The notes below the pieces were generated by a model, which worked only from the letters and a program-made list of their open reading frames with translations, was not told where the DNA came from and searched no databases. Shown here piece after piece: positions 1-4,924 of a stretch of 7,330 nucleotides of DNA; the stretch's first letter is position 1; each line of letters opens with the position of its first letter. The stretch is taken from NCBI GenBank assembly GCA_903970295.1, contig CAJCHQ010000140.1, forward strand, positions 1-7,330, written 5' to 3'. The stretch comes from Bryobacterales bacterium. GTDB lineage: Bacteria; Cyanobacteriota; Vampirovibrionia; Obscuribacterales; Obscuribacteraceae. The position numbers were made by a program, and so were the translations under genes.

Positions 1-1
1 A

Positions 2-1189
2 AAATTGAATTTAAAAAAAATCGCCGTCAAAGATCCGAAGAAAGAACGACCGGTCAAAGCCACTTGCCCGCTAACGACAAATGTCGCCGAGATTGTCGAA
101 GATCCCGAAATCGAAATCGTCATCGAAGCCATGGGTGGCGAACATCCGGCTCTCGAGTACATTCGGGGCGCCCTGGAAAGACGTAAACACGTCGTCACTG
201 CCAACAAAGAAGTTCTAGCCAAGTACGGTCCCGAATTATTTGCTTTAGCCCGAGACAAGGGCGTTGCCATTTTTTTCGAAGCGTCCGTTGCTGGCGGCAT
301 TCCCTTGATTTCCACAATGCATAAGGGCCTGGAAGCCAACGAAATTTCCGCCGTCACTGGCATCTTGAACGGTACCACCAACTTCATTCTTTCTCTGATG
401 GAAAGCAAGGGCGAATCGTACGACAACGCTCTCGCCCAGGCGCAGGAACTTGGTTTCGCCGAAGCCGATCCCACAAACGACGTCGACGGCCACGATGTCG
501 CTTACAAGCTTTCCATTCTTTCAGCACTTTCCTATGAGCGATTCATCAAACCCGCAGACATCTTCAGGGAAGGAATACGCCAGATAACCGCCCAGGATAT
601 AGCCTATGCGAAAGAGTTCGGTTATCGGATCAAACTATTAGGAACCTCTCGCCATGCCGAAAACAACACGTGCGATGTGCGCGTGCACCCGATGCTCGTG
701 CCGATCAGTCACCCCCTCGCCAATGTCTCGGGCGCGAGCAATGGCATTCTCGTCAATGGCAATGCAGTCGGCGAAATATTGATGGTTGGGCCAGGAGCCG
801 GCAGTCTGCCGACAGCCTCGGCGGTAGTCGGTGACACGATCAACCTGGCAAGCGCCCTGCAGCTGCCCGATTTTGCCACATACTTCCAACCGGCGATCAA
901 ATCAGAATGGGGTTCCGTGGTGCCTGTCGGCAGTTGGTCGTGCCCTTTCTTTCTGCGAATTCTCGTCGGCGACACGCCCGGTGTCATCGGCCAAATCGGC
1001 ACTATATTTGGTGCCAATCAGATCAGCCTTTCCAGTATCTTTCAGAAAGGCACTCAGGGCGATCACGCCGAAATTCTCATAATCACTCAATCCACGCCAG
1101 AAAAAACGATGCGTCAGGCGCTGACTGAAGTGGAAAAATGCGCATTCTTCAAAGAATTGAAGAGTTGCTTCCGAATTTTTTCCTCGTAA
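2..1189 (+). CDS. hom: Homoserine dehydrogenase, 5'-truncated by window edge
   Basis: NADP/NAD-dependent homoserine dehydrogenase reduces aspartate semialdehyde to homoserine in the cytoplasm, the first step committed to threonine and methionine. The reading frame is open to the left edge. The N-terminal dinucleotide-binding Gly motif, about 40 residues in this family, is missing, so the TTG at position 5 is not the real start. Counting from that TTG, HVVTANK (62-68) contains the conserved active-site lysine (K68), NGTTNFIL is at 122-129, and the family signature runs from AQELGFAEADPTNDVDGHD to K168, with D164 and K168 matching the known catalytic Asp/Lys pair. GPGAG is at 262-266. Residues about 315-378 form a C-terminal ACT domain (FFLRILVGDTPGVIGQIG), as in long-form, usually threonine-inhibited enzymes. 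thrC follows after 57 bases with no terminator between them, which suggests co-transcription. Identity is very secure; allosteric control is inferred from the ACT domain. Confidence 0.96.
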   Translation, partial: KLNLKKIAVKDPKKERPVKATCPLTTNVAEIVEDPEIEIVIEAMGGEHPALEYIRGALERRKHVVTANKEVLAKYGPELFALARDKGVAIFFEASVAGGIPLISTMHKGLEANEISAVTGILNGTTNFILSLMESKGESYDNALAQAQELGFAEADPTNDVDGHDVAYKLSILSALSYERFIKPADIFREGIRQITAQDIAYAKEFGYRIKLLGTSRHAENNTCDVRVHPMLVPISHPLANVSGASNGILVNGNAVGEILMVGPGAGSLPTASAVVGDTINLASALQLPDFATYFQPAIKSEWGSVVPVGSWSCPFFLRILVGDTPGVIGQIGTIFGANQISLSSIFQKGTQGDHAEILIITQSTPEKTMRQALTEVEKCAFFKELKSCFRIFSS

Positions 1190-1236
1190 CTATGTGAGCA
1201 CAAGTCCTGAAACAAATCTTTTGAACCGGAAACTTT

Positions 1237-1242
1237 CGAGGT
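1237..1242 (+). promoter_or_regulatory. Ribosome binding site of thrC
   Basis: CGAGGT, with the GAGG core at 1238-1241, lies five bases before the ATG at 1247. This fixes the thrC start and shows that the gene is translated independently although it lies only 57 bases after hom. Confidence 0.7.
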
Positions 1243-1246
1243 AGGC

Positions 1247-2335
1247 ATGACACAAAAGCAACTGCAAACAGGCGTTCGACACCAGGGATTGATTGAAAAA
1301 TATCGCCAGTACCTGCCGGTGACAAACGACACTCCCGTGATCACGCTATGCGAAGGCAACACTCCTTTGGTTCAGGCGTTGCGGTTGCCGGCCAAAATCG
1401 GATTTCCGAAGTTGAACATGTTTTGCAAATTCGAAGGGTTGAATCCGACAGGCAGTTTCAAAGATCGCGGCATGACTCTGGCAGTGTCGAAGGCGGTGGA
1501 ATCCGGTGCCAAAGCCGTAATCTGCGCTTCGACCGGCAATACCAGCGCTTCAGCCGCGGCTTATGCAACCAAAGCCGGCTTGACCTGCTATGTGATATTA
1601 CCCGCTGGCAAAGTCGCGCTCGGCAAACTATCGCAGGCTCTCATGTACGGAGCAGAAGTCGTTTGCATCGACGGCAATTTCGACGTCGCACTGGATATGG
1701 TGCGGGCCCTCGGTCAAGATGGTCAGGTGACTATCGTCAACTCGATCAATCCATTTAGATTGGAGGGACAAAAGACTGCCGCTTTCGAAGTGATCGAGCA
1801 GTTAGGGCAGGCACCCGACTACCTCTGCATTCCCGTCGGGAACGCCGGCAATATCAGCGCTTATTGGCGCGGTTTCAAGCAATACAAAGAGCTAGGCAAA
1901 GCGACAAGCACGCCTCACATGCATGGCTTCGAAGCTGAAGGTTCGGCCGCTATCGTGCACGGCAAACCTTTTCCCAATCCAGAAACGATCGCGACCGCCA
2001 TTCGCATCGGCAACCCTGCCAGCTGGACCGAAGCCGTTGCCGCAGCTACTGATTCCCAGGGCAAGATCGACATGGTCAGCGATGACGAAATATTAGACGC
2101 CTATCGTCTACTCGCTTCCAGTGAAGGCATATTCTGCGAGCCATCGAGCGCAGCCAGCATTGGCGGTTTGATCAAGCATCTAAAAAACGGTAGCGTAGCC
2201 GCTGACGCCACAGTTGTCTGCGTCCTCACGGGTAATGGTCTGAAGGACCCAAATATGCCACTCAAAATCTGCAAACCCAAGTTAACGCCGGTCGAAGCAG
2301 ACGCAGATATACTGAGAAAGCACATGCGCCTATAA
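1247..2335 (+). CDS. thrC: Threonine synthase (PLP-dependent)
   Basis: Threonine synthase converts O-phospho-L-homoserine to threonine and phosphate, the last step of the pathway, using pyridoxal phosphate. The 362-residue length fits the short bacterial form. Visible motifs in order: EGNTPL at 36-41; NPTGSFKDRGM at 66-76, with K72 as the PLP Schiff-base lysine; STGNTSAS at 95-102, which contacts substrate and cofactor; the PLP-phosphate loop around GNAGN at 198-202; IRIGNPASW at 252-260; EPSSAAS at 298-304; and the C-terminal LTGNGLKDP at 327-335. The ATG has a good Shine-Dalgarno and the N-terminus (LIEKYRQYLPVT at 15-26) aligns with the usual family start. The sequence recalls cyanobacterial ThrC proteins (from memory, not searched). 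Nothing is broken or missing. A threonine dehydratase is excluded by the NPTGSFKDRG context and the C-terminal motifs. Confidence 0.97.
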   Translation: MTQKQLQTGVRHQGLIEKYRQYLPVTNDTPVITLCEGNTPLVQALRLPAKIGFPKLNMFCKFEGLNPTGSFKDRGMTLAVSKAVESGAKAVICASTGNTSASAAAYATKAGLTCYVILPAGKVALGKLSQALMYGAEVVCIDGNFDVALDMVRALGQDGQVTIVNSINPFRLEGQKTAAFEVIEQLGQAPDYLCIPVGNAGNISAYWRGFKQYKELGKATSTPHMHGFEAEGSAAIVHGKPFPNPETIATAIRIGNPASWTEAVAAATDSQGKIDMVSDDEILDAYRLLASSEGIFCEPSSAASIGGLIKHLKNGSVAADATVVCVLTGNGLKDPNMPLKICKPKLTPVEADADILRKHMRL

Positions 2336-2377
2336 TTTTCGCGATCCAGGTCTGCGCCGATGTTGGCACCCGCTCTT

Positions 2378-2438
2378 CATGTCTGCAGCTGTATATGCCT
2401 GCAGCTGTATATGCCTGCATGTCTGCAGCTTATATCTT
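2378..2438. repeat. Short tandem direct repeats (16-base unit with PstI-like cores)
   Basis: CTGCAGCTGTATATGC occurs twice in perfect tandem (2383-2398 and 2399-2414). A third, imperfect copy begins at 2423 (CTGCAGCTTATAT). In addition CATGTCTGCAGCT occurs at 2378-2390 and again at 2418-2430, exactly 40 bases apart. The array lies about 43 bases after the thrC stop in the convergent gap. It is too short, and its spacing too tight, for a CRISPR array. Replication slippage is the simplest origin. Confidence 0.8.
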
Positions 2439-2506
2439 TTTCGTTGCGATTTTAATTACCGTTTTTGTCTTTTTCCGCAATGTTTTCGCAAAAAAACCGT
2501 GTAGTC

Positions 2507-2527
2507 AAAAAAGCTGGACTCAGTCCA
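2507..2527 (-). terminator. Possible weak second terminator (backup)
   Basis: Read on the minus strand, TGGAC-TGA-GTCCA forms a five-base-pair hairpin followed by GC and six T. The same bases form a near-perfect palindrome at 2515-2527. It lies immediately beyond the stronger terminator at 2529-2560, giving a tandem arrangement. The stem is short, so function is uncertain. Confidence 0.35.
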
Positions 2528-2528
2528 T

Positions 2529-2560
2529 AAAAAAGGAGGGGCAGCACCGCCACCCCTCCT
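2529..2560 (-). terminator. Rho-independent terminator of the secreted-protein gene
   Basis: On the minus strand an eight-base-pair GC-rich stem, AGGAGGGG (2560 to 2553) pairing with CCCCTCCT (2541 to 2534), encloses an 11-base loop and runs straight into six T (2534 to 2529). It starts about 35 bases after the TGA at 2595-2597. This is a textbook intrinsic terminator for the minus-strand gene. The + strand lacks the T tract. Confidence 0.85.
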
Positions 2561-2594
2561 CATCATCACTTCATCAAGGCTCAGTCAGCCTACA

Positions 2595-3782
2595 TCAGCA
2601 GGTGACACCCTTGATGCAATCGTTGCCCCTGGGCGGCGGCGCACTGGCAGGGCAAGTCACACCCTGAATGCAGTCGTTGCCGTGAGCCGGCGCAGCGGGA
2701 GTCGGGCAGTTCACGCCTCGGATGCAGTCGTTGCCGGAAGCAGCCGGTGCGTCGGTGGGACGACCGGGAACCACAGCACCGCCCGTCCCAGGCACGACAT
2801 ACTGCGGACGACCGAAGCGGCGCGGTGCGTGAACCACTGTGCCGTTCCAACCGTCCGTATCGTCGCCGTCGAAAGCCACGGCATAGTCCACTCCGTCGAT
2901 GTTCAGAACCCAGAGATGGCGGTCCTGATCGTATGAGGCTTGCTTGGCGCGATCGACGTAATATTCGTCGGCGACATAGGTCTCGTCGTGAGTGAACGTG
3001 TAGCGCAGCGTCATCGTCGTGCCGTTGACATCAACGACATCCACCGACTGCACTTGGTCGTTGTAGTCCAACCGCGAGTACTGACGACCCTGCTGGACGA
3101 CCGGCTTCGAAGACAAGATTTCGACCTGGCTCGAGCCGGGCCGCACCATGTATTCGCGCTGACCGATCCAGGCCATGTACGCCGGTCCCGAGTCCAGTTG
3201 CACGTAGGCTGTCTGCACCAGCTCTTGTGTCGTGTAGGTTTCGTCGTAGTAAGGCAGCGAATGCGTGCACTGATAGGTAGCCAGCATCTGGCCGCCGCTC
3301 ATGGACACTCCACGCACCACCCTCTGATCGGCTGAGTCGATCACCGAGGAACGAATGCCTGGTTCGTTGACGACTGGTTTGCCGGCAAGCCTGTTGCCGC
3401 TGGAGGCGCCGGGAGCGAAGCTGTACCAGTCACCGTCGGAGGTGTGCAGGATCCAGCGCTGAAAAGCGTCGACGTACGTCGCGTTCAGCCGGCTCTCGGT
3501 GAAGTAGTACGTGTCGTGCACGCTACCGCAATGGAAAAGGCAGGACGGCGAGTTGACGTAGTGGCGTCTTTCCACTACCCCGACTGAGGACTGCCCCATT
3601 TGCGGCGCCGGAAGCGCGTTGTATTCGACCGACTGCTGTTGGTCCCAGCCACTGATCACTCGGCTGTGCGGGTTGGGATCATTGACCGAGGGTGCTCTCG
3701 CATATGATGGCGAAGAAGCAAGCCCCAGTCCGAATGCTGCAGCGAGCGCCAGGCTCGCAGCAATCAAGCGATGACTCTTCAT
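2595..3782 (-). CDS. Secreted protein of unknown function with internal repeats and Cys-repeat tail
   Basis: A 395-residue protein that I do not recognise. It has a clear Sec signal peptide: basic start MKSHR, hydrophobic stretch at about 6-22, likely cleavage near 28-30 (SYARA). The mature part holds three diverged repeats of about 90 residues. Each has an [HY]D-x-TY-like motif (D90, D180, D266), an aromatic-rich core (FQRWIL, YMAWIG, HLWVLN) and a Gly end (SFAPG, MVRPG, AFDG); KPVV starts the last two (135, 226). A Pro/Gly linker (about 320-349) leads to a tail of three GNDCIxGVxC copies at 350-359, 368-377 and 386-395, exactly 18 residues apart, the last ending at the stop. Nine cysteines lie after the signal, six of them in the tail. 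The ATG has the Shine-Dalgarno GAGGT six bases upstream, and the gene ends at a strong terminator. An extracytoplasmic role is inferred; the function is unknown. Confidence 0.88.
   Translation of the reverse strand: MKSHRLIAASLALAAAFGLGLASSPSYARAPSVNDPNPHSRVISGWDQQQSVEYNALPAPQMGQSSVGVVERRHYVNSPSCLFHCGSVHDTYYFTESRLNATYVDAFQRWILHTSDGDWYSFAPGASSGNRLAGKPVVNEPGIRSSVIDSADQRVVRGVSMSGGQMLATYQCTHSLPYYDETYTTQELVQTAYVQLDSGPAYMAWIGQREYMVRPGSSQVEILSSKPVVQQGRQYSRLDYNDQVQSVDVVDVNGTTMTLRYTFTHDETYVADEYYVDRAKQASYDQDRHLWVLNIDGVDYAVAFDGDDTDGWNGTVVHAPRRFGRPQYVVPGTGGAVVPGRPTDAPAASGNDCIRGVNCPTPAAPAHGNDCIQGVTCPASAPPPRGNDCIKGVTC
2598..2735 (-). repeat. Three 54-base coding repeats encoding the GNDCIxGVxC tail
   Basis: On the minus strand the units at 2735-2706, 2681-2652 and 2627-2598 encode GNDCIRGVNC, GNDCIQGVTC and GNDCIKGVTC. 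They are separated by eight-residue Pro/Ala-rich spacers (PTPAAPAH, PASAPPPR). Protein identity is high while codons differ at many wobble positions. This points to an old duplication kept by selection on the peptide rather than a recent slippage product. Confidence 0.85.
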
Positions 3783-3788
3783 GTGGTG

Positions 3789-3793
3789 ACCTC
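3789..3793 (-). promoter_or_regulatory. Ribosome binding site of the secreted-protein gene
   Basis: On the minus strand GAGGT lies six bases before the ATG at 3782-3780. It supports this start, which also places the signal peptide exactly at the N-terminus. Confidence 0.7.
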
Positions 3794-3824
3794 AATAGTT
3801 CGAATTCTCACAAGTTGGAGGGAT

Positions 3825-3845
3825 TCGGCAGCCTTAGGGCGCCGA
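3825..3845 (-). other. Hairpin in the gap between the two minus-strand genes
   Basis: On the minus strand TCGGC-GCC-CTAA-GGC-T-GCCGA folds into an eight-base-pair GC-rich stem with one bulged T and a four-base loop. It lies about 17 bases after the stop of the 144-residue gene. No T tract follows, so it is not a standard terminator. An RNA-processing, mRNA-stability or partial-termination role is possible. Confidence 0.45.
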
Positions 3846-3861
3846 GGTTGAGGGTGGCAGT

Positions 3862-4296
3862 TCAGACGGTGGTCTGCAGCGATGTGAAGTGAATGACGTT
3901 GTCGACCTGCTTCACCTCGACGCTGTAGTTCACATAGCTGTTCGACCATGCCTGCTGGACCTGAATTGTGCCGGTGGCGACGACATTGGGATTGCGCAGA
4001 GCGACAGCCGCATCGGTCCAGGCCCGATGTGTCAGAAAAGCCAGGGCACCCGTGCGGAAGTCGGCGCCGAAGATCAGATTGTCGCTGTGGAAACCGGGAT
4101 CGGCCTGGCCGCGCGGCGTTGATGCGCCCGTGTCCAGGGTGTCGAGTTCCACTGTGCCGCCGTCAGTCTGCTGCGAGATAGCAATGCTCACGCGCACGCT
4201 TTGTTCGCCGAACGCGGCCATTGCGGCCACCAGATTCTGCAGGGCCTTCAGGCTGCTCAGGGAGTCGATCCGAGTCAAATTATCGTAGATGGCCAT
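3862..4296 (-). CDS. Hypothetical protein, 144 residues
   Basis: A small protein that I do not recognise. It has no signal peptide, no membrane segment and no cysteine. Residues about 5-30 (NLTRIDSLSSLKALQNLVAA) look helical. The rest alternates short beta-like stretches (VRVSIAIS 34-41, TGTIQVQQAW 108-117, YVNYSVEVKQV 121-131, VIHFTSL 134-140) around a Gly/Asp/Thr-rich middle (44-73). The ATG is preceded by AAAGGT at nine bases, a moderate Shine-Dalgarno. The GC-rich composition matches the downstream secreted-protein gene, 79 bases away on the same strand. No terminator lies between them, so the two may be co-transcribed. That it is a real gene rests on the ribosome site, the composition and the protein-like sequence; the function is unknown. 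Confidence 0.72.
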   Translation of the reverse strand: MAIYDNLTRIDSLSSLKALQNLVAAMAAFGEQSVRVSIAISQQTDGGTVELDTLDTGASTPRGQADPGFHSDNLIFGADFRTGALAFLTHRAWTDAAVALRNPNVVATGTIQVQQAWSNSYVNYSVEVKQVDNVIHFTSLQTTV

Positions 4297-4305
4297 GGTG
4301 TTTCT

Positions 4306-4311
4306 ACCTTT
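4306..4311 (-). promoter_or_regulatory. Ribosome binding site of the 144-residue gene, inside a small hairpin
   Basis: On the minus strand AAAGGT lies nine bases before the ATG. The self-complementary TACC-AAAA-GGTA (4316 to 4305) places its GGT in a short stem, so the site could be partly masked. The stem is only four to five pairs long. Confidence 0.5.
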
Positions 4312-4326
4312 TGGTAAGAGTGAGTT

Positions 4327-4351
4327 AGGTTCGGTCAGGATGATCGAACCT
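4327..4351. promoter_or_regulatory. Long inverted repeat / hairpin upstream of the 144-residue gene
   Basis: On the + strand AGGTTCGGTCA pairs with TGATCGAACCT around the three-base loop GGA: 11 pairs, one of them G-U. On the minus strand that wobble becomes an A-C mismatch, leaving seven pairs plus three. It sits 30 bases before the minus-strand ATG, so it could be a protein-binding operator or an RNA element in the leader. No T tract follows in either direction, so it is not a plain terminator. Confidence 0.6.
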
Positions 4352-4446
4352 CGATGTCCCCTTCGGGTTCATGCGAATTCGAGAAGCTAGCCATAGCGCG
4401 GAGCCAGTACGTACAAATAGAGGCGGCTGGTCATAGTTTCGACCGT

Positions 4447-4470
4447 GGTTTCAAAACGCACTTGAAAACC
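4447..4470. repeat. Inverted repeat GGTTTCAA / TTGAAAACC
   Basis: Six perfectly paired bases (TTTCAA with TTGAAA) around a seven-base centre. They are extended to GG/CC on the outside if one extra A is allowed. The repeat lies in the divergent region about 150 bases upstream of the minus-strand gene. It is compatible with a regulator-binding site, but short. Confidence 0.4.
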
Positions 4471-4729
4471 GGACCGCCATGGATGCACGTACTCGCTGGA
4501 GTTTTAGTATGCTGATAAAAGGCGGGTGGTAGCTTGCTTCTGGAAATCCGAAATAAACTGAACAGGGATATCGCACTCTATCCGCAGCACATTGCCAGTT
4601 TCCGTTTGAGCTGCCGCTCATGTTAAGAGCAATAATCCCCACTTGCACCGTCACAACAGGTTAAGCGCACGCGGGTTGGTAAAACGCTTCACAGTGTTGC
4701 CGAGATGTTAACAACCATCACCCTTAGCG

Positions 4730-4746
4730 TAACTTCGGTGAAGTTA
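4730..4746 (+). other. Small hairpin upstream of thrB
   Basis: TAACTTC-GGT-GAAGTTA, seven perfect pairs with a three-base loop, flanked on both sides by the direct repeat TTAGC (4724-4728 and 4744-4748). No T tract follows. It lies just after a short stretch of Thr codons at 4705-4734 and about 180 bases before the probable thrB start. Confidence 0.45.
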
Positions 4747-4924
4747 GCAAAAGAGCAGCAAGAACCAAGCACGCGCCGCGCTAGTGGTTGCCGATCGGCA
4801 AATTTCGTGGAGAACTCAGCCCCAGTGGTATTATTCACGGAAGAACAATTGCCGTGTCGACAGCGAGTTGCTGTCCGTATATACAGTTGCCAGTCAAGAC
4901 CAAACGATCCAATTTGTGCTGCAC

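Larger units (their letters stand above)
2336..2594. other. Non-coding convergent gap between thrC and the minus-strand gene
   Basis: About 260 bases without a credible gene. The left half holds a cluster of CTGCAG-centred direct repeats. The middle (about 2430-2510) is AT-rich with poly-T and poly-A runs but no convincing + strand terminator. The right end holds the minus-strand terminator. Confidence 0.7.
4297..4924. other. Divergent intergenic region with inverted repeats
   Basis: About 630 bases between the start of the minus-strand hypothetical gene and the probable thrB start. It should contain promoters for both directions, but I could not assign convincing -35/-10 pairs. It holds an 11-pair hairpin (4327-4351), a small hairpin over a ribosome site (4305-4316), a GTACGTAC palindrome (4407-4414), an inverted repeat (4447-4470) and a seven-pair hairpin (4730-4746). 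No tRNA or rRNA and no clear riboswitch was recognised. Confidence 0.6.

Noticed and set aside
5..7. TTG at position 5 as the start of hom
   Set aside because: The NAD(P)-binding N-terminus that every homoserine dehydrogenase needs would be missing and the frame is open to the left edge, so the gene simply continues outside the window.
2378..2438. CRISPR array
   Set aside because: The units are tandem without unique spacers, there are fewer than three full copies, and no cas gene is present.
2461..2500. + strand terminator of thrC in the T/A-rich stretch
   Set aside because: Poly-T and poly-A runs can pair weakly, but there is no GC-rich stem followed by a T tract.
2395..2667. 90-codon + strand reading frame
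   Set aside because: It starts inside the direct repeats, crosses the minus-strand terminator and overlaps the tail of the secreted-protein gene; the translation is low-complexity and has no ribosome site.
2598..2735. Classical zinc-binding motif in the GNDCIxGVxC tail
   Set aside because: The Cys-x5-Cys spacing does not match common Cys-x2-Cys zinc ribbons, and exported cysteines are more often disulfide-bonded.
3862..4296. Phage tail or structural protein
   Set aside because: Considered because of the beta-rich, Gly/Thr-rich sequence, but no phage gene lies nearby and no motif supports it.
4451..4654. 67-codon minus-strand reading frame in the intergenic region
   Set aside because: No ribosome site, no recognisable sequence features, and its composition does not match the neighbouring minus-strand genes. 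Chance is the better explanation, though a small gene cannot be fully excluded.
4849..4883. thrB promoter (TTGCCG with TATATA)
   Set aside because: The spacing of 23 bases is too long for a standard promoter and no better -35 lies at 16-18 bases.
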